Of a stretch of DNA of 50,162 nucleotides, positions 25,744 through 33,884 are shown one piece after another. The stretch's first letter is position 1. The number at the start of each line of letters is the position of its first letter. The notes under the pieces were generated by a model that was given only the letters and a program-made list of their open reading frames with translations, did no database searches and had not been told where the DNA came from. This stretch comes from Vulcanibacillus modesticaldus (GTDB lineage: Bacteria; Bacillota; Bacilli; Tepidibacillales; Tepidibacillaceae). The stretch spans positions 1 through 50,162 of the forward strand of contig NZ_MIJF01000005.1 in NCBI RefSeq assembly GCF_001730235.1, written 5' to 3'. A program made the translations under genes and the position numbers.

Positions 25744-27015
25744 TTATATATTAAGATTGGAGATAGACTCTTTTAATTTATTCGATAATTTATTAAGTAG
25801 TTCAGCATGATTTGCGATTTGTTCCATGTTTGAGAATTGCTCTTTAATGAGTTCTGTAGTTTCTTCAGTTCCAGAAGCAGTTTGTTGTGAAATGCCATTT
25901 AGTTGAATCATTGAATCAAGCAGTTCCTTTTGTTTTTCTTTAATTTCTAAGGTGTTATCCATGTATATTTTTATTTCACCGATCGTATTTTTTAAGTAAT
26001 TCGCAATCTCTTGAGAAAAGTTGTAAACTTCTTTAACCATTAATTTTCCTTTTGTTGTTTCATTTTTACCGTTACCCATCAACTTTACCGCAAGTTTTGT
26101 CTCCTGAAGATTGTTTTCAACGATTTCAAAAATATGTTTAGCGGACTCTGAAGATTGTTCGGCTAATTTTTTTACTTCATGGGCAACGACTGCAAATCCA
26201 CTTCCGTGCTCACCCGCCCGAGCAGCTTCAATAGATGCATTTAGGGCCAAAAGATTAGTTTGCTCAGTTATGTCAGTTATCACATCAACAATTTGAGTTA
26301 TTTGGTTTGAACTATCGTGAAGTTTTTGCATTATTTTATTAGCTTCTTCCATAATATTTTCTATATCTAACATTTGTTGAATGGTGTTTTTGATATCATT
26401 TAACCCTTCTTCAGTTTGATTTAAAATTTTAGTATTTGCATGGTAAGTATTAGCTAAATACTGTTCAATTTTATCCCATTTTTCAGCAATGTAGTTTAAT
26501 CGGTCTAAATTTTCTTGGGTGTACTCTGCAAGGTGCTGCATAGATAAAGTCGTGTTTTCAATGATGGCAGTCATTTCATCACCGCTATTTTTAGATTGAA
26601 TGGCAGATGTAGTCAACTCATCACTAGCTATATTTAAATGTTTGCTAGAAGATTGGATATTATCGAATACTTGGATAAAATTGTCTCTCATTTTATTAAG
26701 TGCAATAGCAATCGGTTTTAAGTAACCGACATTTTCCACTGAACATTTTTCAGTAAAATCACCATTGGATATTTTATTTGAATAGGTGACAATATAACGA
26801 ATTGGACGGACGAAACGATAATAATTAAGTCCACCAGCCAATATGCCTAATACAACGCCTCCAAGGGCTATAGAACCGACATTTAACCAAAATGTTAGTC
26901 CTTCTAAGCCGATTGCTAGACTAGCAACACCACCAAGGGTAGCTGAGCCTGGAATAACAGTTAATAAAGTTTTTCCGATATAAGAAAAAGCGGATACACT
27001 TGATTGATTATTCAT
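25744..27015 (-). CDS. Methyl-accepting chemotaxis protein with almost no external sensor
   Basis: Signals to the CheA-CheW array. Two membrane segments at about residues 15-35 and 42-62 are joined by only a few residues, so there is no periplasmic/extracellular ligand domain. A HAMP domain follows ([19 protein letters not shown], about 69-120), then the coiled-coil signalling domain with the conserved hairpin tip [19 protein letters not shown] and [16 protein letters not shown]. Length 423. Such receptors sense internal or membrane signals or respond through partners. It stands alone on the minus strand; the start uses GGGAG nine bases upstream. The 265-base divergent gap to the next gene shows no motif I trust. 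Confidence 0.93.
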   Translation of the reverse strand: MNNQSSVSAFSYIGKTLLTVIPGSATLGGVASLAIGLEGLTFWLNVGSIALGGVVLGILAGGLNYYRFVRPIRYIVTYSNKISNGDFTEKCSVENVGYLKPIAIALNKMRDNFIQVFDNIQSSSKHLNIASDELTTSAIQSKNSGDEMTAIIENTTLSMQHLAEYTQENLDRLNYIAEKWDKIEQYLANTYHANTKILNQTEEGLNDIKNTIQQMLDIENIMEEANKIMQKLHDSSNQITQIVDVITDITEQTNLLALNASIEAARAGEHGSGFAVVAHEVKKLAEQSSESAKHIFEIVENNLQETKLAVKLMGNGKNETTKGKLMVKEVYNFSQEIANYLKNTIGEIKIYMDNTLEIKEKQKELLDSMIQLNGISQQTASGTEETTELIKEQFSNMEQIANHAELLNKLSNKLKESISNLNI

Positions 27016-27280
27016 TCATATACTCTCCCATCGTAGCAAATTACTAAATATTTAATTCTTTATTTATCAGAAAATTCCTGCAATTTTCAAAACTTTTTCT
27101 TTAAAGAATACTATATTATTTTATAAAGATCTAGAGCTAACAAGAAAAAAGTCTGTCAATAACTGAGAATTTGGTCTTATTTATCACGCGAATATTTGCC
27201 TAAAAAAATTAAAAATATATTTCAGAAAATTACAAATAGTTTTAAAATGATTAATAGGGAGATGAAGGAGGCGATTAACC

Positions 27281-28426
27281 ATGAAAACAGAGGTGTTAAG
27301 TCAAGAGCATGATATTTATCGTAATGCCCTGAGAAAATTTTTAGTTAAAGAGGTTTATCCCTTTTATGATGAATGGGAAAAGAAGGGGATCATACCACGA
27401 GAACTTTGGACAAAGATGGGTGATAATGGTTTTTTGTGCCCTTGGCTTGACGAAAGTTATGGTGGTTTGAATGCTGATTTTGGTTATTCAGTCGTTTTAA
27501 ATGAAGAATTAGAAAGAGTAGGTTCTAGTTTAATAGGGATAAGTTTACATAATGACATTGTTGTTCCCTACATTAACAGTTATGGAACATCGGAACAAAA
27601 AAAACGTTGGCTACCTAAATGTATAACTGGGGAGCTAATTACAGCTATTGCCATGACGGAGCCAGGAGCAGGTTCAGACCTTGCAGGTATCAGAACAACA
27701 GCAATAAAAAAAGGAGATCACTACATCCTAAATGGTCAAAAGACATTTATTACCAATGGTATCAATGCAGATTTAATTGTTGTTGTAGCAAAAACAGACC
27801 CCAAAGCTATTCCTCCTCATAAAGGTATCAGTTTACTTGTGGTTGAAAGGGGTATGCCAGGGTTTTCTAGAGGTAAAAAATTGGATAAAGTAGGCCTTCA
27901 TGCTCAGGATACGGCAGAATTATTTTTTGAGGATGTTAAAGTTCCTGAGGAAAATTTATTGGGTGAAGAAGGTAAAGGCTTTTATTATTTGATGGATAAA
28001 TTGCAACAGGAACGATTGATAGTTGCTCTTTCGGCACAGGTTGCTGCTGAGGAAATGTTAAAACTTACCTTGGAGTACGTAAAAGAAAGAAAAGCCTTTG
28101 GAAATTCCCTAAGTAAATTTCAATCTATCCAGTTTAAGTTAGCAGAGATGGCTACCGAAGTTGAGCTTGGACGTACCTTTATTGATGATTTAATCAAGCA
28201 GCATATGAATGGGGAAGATGTGGTAAATAAAGTATCCATGGCAAAATGGTGGATAACTGATATGGCAAAGCGAATAGCAACAGATTCTATGCAATTACAT
28301 GGAGGTTATGGCTATATGGAAGAATATGAGATTGCTAGAAGATATCGTGATATTCCAGTTTCATCCATTTACGCAGGTACAAATGAGATTATGAAGATGA
28401 TCATTGCCAAACAAATGGGATTATGA
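27281..28426 (+). CDS. Acyl-CoA dehydrogenase, long-chain/isovaleryl-type active site
   Basis: FAD enzyme for the first oxidation step of acyl-CoA breakdown, passing electrons to ETF. Conserved segments are AMTEPGAGSDLAGIRTTA and the C-terminal MQLHGGYGYMEEYEIARRYRD. The usual short/medium-chain catalytic Glu in the IYEGT motif is Ala here (IYAGTNEI, Ala365), while Glu244 in QQERL occupies the position used by isovaleryl-CoA and long-chain dehydrogenases. So the substrate may be long or branched; this is inference. Length 381. Strong start GAAGGAGG. First gene of a five-gene acyl-CoA degradation operon; no ETF genes lie in the window. Confidence 0.93.
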   Translation: MKTEVLSQEHDIYRNALRKFLVKEVYPFYDEWEKKGIIPRELWTKMGDNGFLCPWLDESYGGLNADFGYSVVLNEELERVGSSLIGISLHNDIVVPYINSYGTSEQKKRWLPKCITGELITAIAMTEPGAGSDLAGIRTTAIKKGDHYILNGQKTFITNGINADLIVVVAKTDPKAIPPHKGISLLVVERGMPGFSRGKKLDKVGLHAQDTAELFFEDVKVPEENLLGEEGKGFYYLMDKLQQERLIVALSAQVAAEEMLKLTLEYVKERKAFGNSLSKFQSIQFKLAEMATEVELGRTFIDDLIKQHMNGEDVVNKVSMAKWWITDMAKRIATDSMQLHGGYGYMEEYEIARRYRDIPVSSIYAGTNEIMKMIIAKQMGL

Positions 28427-28447
28427 CGTATTTAGGAGGAAGTCTTG

Positions 28448-29536
28448 ATGACATTAGAGGGGATAAGAGTAATTGATTTCTCGCAGTATTTACCGGGACC
28501 ATATGCTACTCAACGATTAGCAATATTGGGTGCAGAAGTGATTAAAATAGAGCCTTTAACTGGTGAACCCGCACGGGAATTTGGAAGGGTTAAAGATGGT
28601 AATAAAATATTCTTTGAAGTATATAATCGCAACAAAAAAAGCATGACGTTAAATTTGAAGAGTGAACAGGGCCAAATTCTTGCTAAAGAATTAATAGAAA
28701 AAGCTGATGTGGTAGTTGAAAGTTTTCGTCCAGGTGTAATGGATCGATTGGGTCTTAGCTATGAGCAAGTTAAAAAATTTAAAGAAAACATTATTTATTG
28801 TTCTATTTCTGGGTATGGACAAAAGGGTGAAATTGCACAGCTGGGTAGCCATGATATTAACTATATGTCATTAAGTGGCATTTTATCTCAATTGAAAGAT
28901 CAGCAGGGTAAACCTATTTTGCCAAGTATTACTTTAGCAGATTTAATTGGAGGGATCATTGCCAACGAGAAGATTTTAAGTGCTTTGATACATAGGGAAA
29001 GAACAGGAAAAGGGCAATTTATCGATCTTTCTATTACAAATACGATGGTTTCATTGATGGACTTTCATATCGTTACTAAAAATGAAGTAGGTGGTGATAA
29101 AGGTATTCCAGAAATAACAGGGGAAATAATCTCTTATAATATATACGAAACGAAAGACGGAAGGTATGTAAGTCTAGCAGCGTTAGAACCAAAATTTTGG
29201 AAAAATTTTTGTCTTGGCGTAGGGCGGAATGATTGGTTGTCTGCTCACTTTTCCAAGGCGATTAAGGAAAATGTAGTTTATACAGAAATAAAAGAACTTT
29301 TCTTAAGTAAAACGTTGGATGAGTGGACACGATTTGGCCTAGAAGTAGATTGTTGTTTAACTCCAATTCTAGAAGTAGGTGAAGTAGAAAACCATCCTTT
29401 GAATAGGCATAATCGTTATCTTTTTGAAAACAACTTATCTCCGGGTTTAGGTGAACATACTGAAAGAATTTTAATAGATTTGTTAAAAAAATCTGAGGAA
29501 GAAGTGGCCCAGTTTCAAGCAAAAGGGGTGATCTGA
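28448..29536 (+). CDS. CaiB/BaiF family CoA-transferase (copy 1)
   Basis: Class III CoA-transferase moving CoA between carboxylic acids. The 362-residue product starts MTLEGIRVIDFSQYLPGPYAT, the family signature, with the VIKIEPLTGEPAR segment and the nucleophile Asp expected in SITLADLIGG. It probably makes the CoA ester that the neighbouring beta-oxidation enzymes degrade. The ATG at 28448 is eight bases after AGGAGG; a TTG at 28445 is possible. It follows the acyl-CoA dehydrogenase by 21 bases. A close paralogue lies at 32638-33732. Confidence 0.92.
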   Translation: MTLEGIRVIDFSQYLPGPYATQRLAILGAEVIKIEPLTGEPAREFGRVKDGNKIFFEVYNRNKKSMTLNLKSEQGQILAKELIEKADVVVESFRPGVMDRLGLSYEQVKKFKENIIYCSISGYGQKGEIAQLGSHDINYMSLSGILSQLKDQQGKPILPSITLADLIGGIIANEKILSALIHRERTGKGQFIDLSITNTMVSLMDFHIVTKNEVGGDKGIPEITGEIISYNIYETKDGRYVSLAALEPKFWKNFCLGVGRNDWLSAHFSKAIKENVVYTEIKELFLSKTLDEWTRFGLEVDCCLTPILEVGEVENHPLNRHNRYLFENNLSPGLGEHTERILIDLLKKSEEEVAQFQAKGVI

Positions 29537-29585
29537 AAAAATTTGTTATAAATAAAAATAAAATCTTTTAAGGAGGAATGTGATA

Positions 29586-30449
29586 GTGGTAAGTCGTGTA
29601 GGAATAATAGGAGCTGGATTGATGGGGAGCGGAATTGCCCTAGCGATGGCAATGGGTGGAAAAGATGTTGTTTTATACGATGTTTCTAGTGCTGCCCTTG
29701 AAAAAGGGATCCAGTCAATTGATAAAAGTTTATCCCGTTTTGTTAAGGGAGGCTACCTATCCAAAAATGATGCGGCAAATATTACCTCAAAGATTTCTAC
29801 CACATTGGAACTCAAAGAAGCAGCAACAGATGTGGAACTTATTATTGAGGCTGTTCCGGAAAATTTGGATCTTAAGAAAAAGATTTTTCGACAGTTAGAT
29901 GAATATGCCCAGGAAAATACGATACTGGCAACTAATACTTCGGAATTGAGTGTTACCGCCATCGCAGCTGTTACTAAAAGACCAAAAAGAGTAATAGGTA
30001 TGCATTGGTTTAATCCAGCTCCGGTTATGAAGTTAATTGAAATTGTAAAAGGGGTGGATACCTCCCAAGTAACTGTAAATATTGTGAGGAAAGTTTCAGA
30101 AGAAATAGGCAAAGAAGTTGTGTTAGTCAATGATAGTCAAGGATTTGTAACATCCCGAGCACTAGCAGCACATATGCTAGAGTGCATGAGGATTTATGAA
30201 GAAGGAGTAGCTAGTAAAGAAGATATCGATAAAGCTATTAAGCTAGGATTAAATTATCCGATGGGGCCATTGGAATTAGCAGATTATGTTGGCTTAGATA
30301 CCATGCTCTATGCCAGTGAAGGAATGGTAGAAGCATATGGCGATCGTTTTCGTCCGCCACAAATTTTAAGAAAACTTGTTGAAGCAGGACATTATGGAAG
30401 AAAGAGTGGCAAGGGTTTCTATGATTATTCGGAGGAGGGGCAACATTGA
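29586..30449 (+). CDS. 3-hydroxyacyl-CoA (3-hydroxybutyryl-CoA) dehydrogenase
   Basis: NAD(P)-dependent oxidation of 3-hydroxyacyl-CoA. The Rossmann motif [10 protein letters not shown] is at the N-terminus. The catalytic region includes [17 protein letters not shown] and the C-terminal domain [19 protein letters not shown]. The 287-residue length fits the stand-alone Hbd family. Start GTG at 29586 is nine bases after AGGAGG; a GTG at 29580 lies only three bases from it, and an ATG at 29578 is followed at once by a stop. The stop shares a base with the thiolase start. Confidence 0.95.
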   Translation: MVSRVGIIGAGLMGSGIALAMAMGGKDVVLYDVSSAALEKGIQSIDKSLSRFVKGGYLSKNDAANITSKISTTLELKEAATDVELIIEAVPENLDLKKKIFRQLDEYAQENTILATNTSELSVTAIAAVTKRPKRVIGMHWFNPAPVMKLIEIVKGVDTSQVTVNIVRKVSEEIGKEVVLVNDSQGFVTSRALAAHMLECMRIYEEGVASKEDIDKAIKLGLNYPMGPLELADYVGLDTMLYASEGMVEAYGDRFRPPQILRKLVEAGHYGRKSGKGFYDYSEEGQH

Positions 30450-31600
30450 TGGAAAGGGAAGTTGTGATTGTAGAAGCTGTCCGTACACCGGTTGGTAAAA
30501 GAAAAGGAGTATTTAGAGAAGTACATCCTGTTCATATGGCAGCCAAAGTATTGGACGAAGTTATTAAACGGGTTGGTATTGAGAAAAGTCTAGTTGAAGA
30601 TATCGTGATGGGATGCGTAACAGCAACTGGTGAACAAGGGTATAACATTGGTAGATTAGCAGCTTTAGAAGCAGATTTTCCAGTTGAAGTTCCAGCAGTT
30701 CAAATTAATAGAATGTGTGGTTCTGGACAACAAGCTATTCACTTTGCTAGTCAAGAGATCTTATCTGGAGATATGGATATCACGATAGCGGCAGGAGTTG
30801 AAAGTATGACTAGGGTACCGATGTTTAGTGACGGTAACCAACAAACGATTCCTGCTTCATTACATAAAAAGTATAATCTTGTTTGGCAAGGAATTTCAGC
30901 TGAATTAATAGCAGAAAAATACGGCTTAGCTCGTGAGCAACTTGACAAATTTTCACTTCAAAGTCATCAACGGGCTTTACTAGCGCTAGAAGAACAGAGG
31001 TTCAAGAGAGAAATCTTACCGATTGAAGGCAAAGATAAAGAAGGAAATACTATTATCGTAAACAATGATGAAGGTCCAAGAGCTGATACTTCATTAGAAG
31101 CCTTAGCATCGCTTAAACCGGTTTTTAAAGAGGATGGAGTCATTACAGCAGGTAACTCCAGTCAAATGAGTGATGGTGCTGCTGCTATCCTTTTAATGGA
31201 ACATAATAAAGCAAAACAGTTAGGCCTTAAACCTAGAGCGAAAATATTAAGCCGAGTAGTAGTTGGTTCAGATCCAAAACTAATGTTAGATGGTGTTATT
31301 CCATCAACTAAAAAGGTCTTACAAAAAACTGGTTTAAAAATTGAACAAATGGATGTCATCGAAATAAATGAAGCATTTGCTCCAGTAGTCTTGGCTTGGC
31401 AAAAGGAAATTGGGGCAGATATGAATAAGGTTAATGTTAATGGTGGGGCAATTGCCTTAGGACATCCTCTTGGGGCAACTGGTGTAAAATTGATGACTTC
31501 ACTACTTCATGAGTTAGAAAGAATTAATGGACGTTATGGTCTACTAACAATATGTATTGGACACGGAATGTCTACGGCGGCAATTATAGAAAGACTATAA
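30449..31600 (+). CDS. Acetyl-CoA C-acyltransferase (thiolase)
   Basis: Thiolytic cleavage of 3-ketoacyl-CoA to acetyl-CoA, the last step of beta-oxidation. Nucleophile Cys90 is in NRMCGSGQQA. The His of GGAIALGHPLGATG and the C-terminal Cys of TICIGHGMSTAA complete the active site, though the final motif has His where Gly is common (CIGHG). Length 383. The ATG at 30449 overlaps the preceding stop by one base and follows GGAGGAGGGG, so the two are translationally coupled. Confidence 0.94.
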   Translation: MEREVVIVEAVRTPVGKRKGVFREVHPVHMAAKVLDEVIKRVGIEKSLVEDIVMGCVTATGEQGYNIGRLAALEADFPVEVPAVQINRMCGSGQQAIHFASQEILSGDMDITIAAGVESMTRVPMFSDGNQQTIPASLHKKYNLVWQGISAELIAEKYGLAREQLDKFSLQSHQRALLALEEQRFKREILPIEGKDKEGNTIIVNNDEGPRADTSLEALASLKPVFKEDGVITAGNSSQMSDGAAAILLMEHNKAKQLGLKPRAKILSRVVVGSDPKLMLDGVIPSTKKVLQKTGLKIEQMDVIEINEAFAPVVLAWQKEIGADMNKVNVNGGAIALGHPLGATGVKLMTSLLHELERINGRYGLLTICIGHGMSTAAIIERL

Positions 31601-31665
31601 GAATATAAATCAGATTATAAAATATTGAAAAAAATATAATTTGATATTGCAAGGGAGAGATAATA

Positions 31666-32454
31666 TTGACTTCACATAATGAAACTGAGAAAGTGCTTTT
31701 AAAGACAGAAGGTAGAATTGGAATCTTAAAATTGAATCGACCCAAGGTGATAAATGCCATTGATCTAGAAATATTGGAACAAATTAATGAAAAACTAGAT
31801 AAAGTTGCAAAGTCTGATTTGGATGTTCTCATAATTAGGGGTGAAGGTAAGGGGTTTTCTGCTGGCGGAGATATAAAGTTTATGCTAACAGACACAAATA
31901 AAGAGGAATTCTATGGAATTATGGATCTCATTAATCAGATTGTGGTAAAACTCTATACATTACCTAAATTAGTAATTAGTGCGGTTCATGGACCGGCTGC
32001 CGGGCTCGGTTTCAGCTTTGCATTAGCATCAGATTATATCATGGCAGAACGATCAGCTGTCTTTGCTATGAATTTTATTAAGATTGGTTTAATACCTGAT
32101 GGTGGAGGACATTTTTTCCTTAATAAACGTTTAGGTGAAGTTAAGGCAAAACACTTGATTTGGGAAGGAAAAGTTCATACTTCACAAGAAGCCTTAACAA
32201 TGGGACTAATAGATGAAATAGTAAATGAAGATGTATTATTAGCTGCGAAGAAGAAGGCCGAAGAATGGTTAAAGATGCCTATTAGTGCAATGCTCAAGAC
32301 TAAAAAAATATATACTGAAAATAGCAAGGTAGAGCTGATAAGAATTCTAGAAATGGAAAAGGAAGGTCAATATTTAATGCGGAAAACCTCTGATCATAAA
32401 GAGGGTCTACAGGCATTTTTAGAAAAAAGAAACCCAATATTTACTGGGAAATAA
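31666..32454 (+). CDS. Enoyl-CoA hydratase/isomerase (crotonase family, PaaG-like)
   Basis: Crotonase-fold protein of 262 residues. The oxyanion-hole segments are FSAGGDIKFM and HGPAAGLGFSFALASD. The second catalytic Glu region of true hydratases (LGxxPGxGG) is instead IGLIPDGGGHFFLNKRLG, a form seen in PaaG-type isomerases and related crotonases. Isomerase activity is therefore as likely as hydration. TTG start at 31666 with AGGGAGA upstream. It is the last gene of the operon, before a terminator, and no other hydratase is nearby. Confidence 0.9.
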   Translation: MTSHNETEKVLLKTEGRIGILKLNRPKVINAIDLEILEQINEKLDKVAKSDLDVLIIRGEGKGFSAGGDIKFMLTDTNKEEFYGIMDLINQIVVKLYTLPKLVISAVHGPAAGLGFSFALASDYIMAERSAVFAMNFIKIGLIPDGGGHFFLNKRLGEVKAKHLIWEGKVHTSQEALTMGLIDEIVNEDVLLAAKKKAEEWLKMPISAMLKTKKIYTENSKVELIRILEMEKEGQYLMRKTSDHKEGLQAFLEKRNPIFTGK

Positions 32455-32462
32455 TTCGAGCG

Positions 32463-32500
32463 AAAGACTGAGAGCTTAGATAGTTCTCAGTCTTTTTTTT
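32463..32500 (+). terminator. Terminator of the acyl-CoA degradation operon
   Basis: AAAGACTGAGA (32463-32473) pairs with TCTCAGTCTTT (32485-32495) and is followed by a T-run. Confidence 0.88.
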
Positions 32501-32637
32501 ATATAAAGTGGTAATTTGCAACGAACTCACATAGTCCGTTGTCTTTAAGGTGCGTTAGCAGGCAAATAAATTACTAGCCTAAGCTGTAAATGGGCGATAT
32601 AATGCTTATTAGTTATGTAATACTGGGAGGATATATT

Positions 32638-33732
32638 ATGGTATTAAATGGTGTAAGAATAATCGATTTTTCATTATATATTCCTGGTTCTTATACAAGT
32701 CTTCGGTTGGCTGAGCTTGGGGCTGAAGTGATAAAGATTGAACCGCTTTTTGGATCACCGTTAAGAAATTTTGGACAAACTCCAGAAGAAAAGGGAGTAG
32801 TTTTTGAAGCTTATAACGGTAACAAGAAAAGTATTGCCATTAATCTTAAAGACGTAGAAGGACAAAAATTAGCTAAAGAGTTAATTGAGCAAGTAGATGT
32901 GGTGTTAGAAAGTTTTAGACCAGGGGTTATGAAACGTTTTGGACTTGACTATCAGGAGATAAAAGAAATAAAAAATGATATTATTTATTGTTCCTTGTCT
33001 GGATATGGTCAAAGTGGAATTATGGCGGAATATGGCAGCCATGATTTGAACTATCTAGCTTTAAGTGGAATCTTATCACAATTAATTGATCAGAAAGGAA
33101 GACCGATTTTACCTTCCATCACTTTTGCGGATATAATCGGTGGAATTGTGGCGAGTGAAAAGATAATTGCAGCCTTATTTATGCACGAAAAGACCGGAGA
33201 AGGAAACTATTTGGATATTTCTTTGATGGATACCATGCTATCTTTAATGAAAACACGAATTTTTACTGATAAAAAACTTGGTAAAGACAATGTGATCTCC
33301 CAATTGGATGGAGAATTAATTTCATATAACATTTATCAAACAAAGGATGGTAGGTACGTTAGTTTAGCAGCGTTAGAGTCGAAGTTTTGGGAAAATTTTT
33401 GTTTAGCTGTTGGGCATGAGGAGTGGATACCTTATCACTTATCTACCAAGTCAAGTCAGAATCCAATTTTCAATCAGCTTAAAGATCTATTTAAAAGTCG
33501 TACTCTAGAAGAATGGACAAATTTTGGGTTAGATGTTGATTGTTGTTTAACACCAATATTGGAAGTTGGAGAAGTAGAGATGCATTCTATTAATGCAAAG
33601 AAACATTTGGTAACTACTAAAGATAACTTTTCTCCAAAACTAGGAGAACATACTAGAGAAATTTTAGAAGAGTTGCTTAATAAATCAGAGCAAGAAATTG
33701 TTGAGCTTAAAAATAGAGGGGTCATATTATAA
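32638..33732 (+). CDS. CaiB/BaiF family CoA-transferase (copy 2)
   Basis: A 364-residue paralogue of the transferase at 28448-29536: both share FSxYxPGxYxxxRLAxLGAEVIKIEP and a distinctive DVDCCLTPILEVGEVE segment, with similarity over the full length. The nucleophile region here reads SITFADIIGG. It is separated from the operon by a terminator and a 137-base gap with no clear motif, so it probably has its own promoter. Start ATG at 32638 follows GGGAGGATATATT; an upstream in-frame ATG at 32590 lacks a binding site. Two related class III transferases may act as a heteromer or on different acids. Confidence 0.92.
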   Translation: MVLNGVRIIDFSLYIPGSYTSLRLAELGAEVIKIEPLFGSPLRNFGQTPEEKGVVFEAYNGNKKSIAINLKDVEGQKLAKELIEQVDVVLESFRPGVMKRFGLDYQEIKEIKNDIIYCSLSGYGQSGIMAEYGSHDLNYLALSGILSQLIDQKGRPILPSITFADIIGGIVASEKIIAALFMHEKTGEGNYLDISLMDTMLSLMKTRIFTDKKLGKDNVISQLDGELISYNIYQTKDGRYVSLAALESKFWENFCLAVGHEEWIPYHLSTKSSQNPIFNQLKDLFKSRTLEEWTNFGLDVDCCLTPILEVGEVEMHSINAKKHLVTTKDNFSPKLGEHTREILEELLNKSEQEIVELKNRGVIL

Positions 33733-33884
33733 CAAATTTCAACAAATAAATCATAAAAACGGGAAAAAGTACCTAGTAATGATTGAAGGAATAAGATTTA
33801 TTAATGTCGAATTTTTGGGGTTAGGAAGATTTTGAAGATAAAAACATTTTGAGGTTAAGAACATAAGAAAGGATTTGTTAAACT

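Noticed and set aside
27013-27060. Possible sigma-D promoter (TAAA-N15-xxCGATxx) before the chemoreceptor gene
   Set aside because: The -10 part abuts the ribosome binding site, so transcription would start after it and leave the mRNA without it.
32501-32637. Riboswitch or small RNA before the second CaiB-type gene
   Set aside because: Only short, weak pairings (AACG/CGTT and AGGC/GCCT) are visible and no terminator follows; not enough to call a structure.
7117-33884. Integrase, attachment-site repeats or a tRNA flanking the accessory block
   Set aside because: Looked for at both edges; no tRNA, integrase or matching direct repeat was seen.
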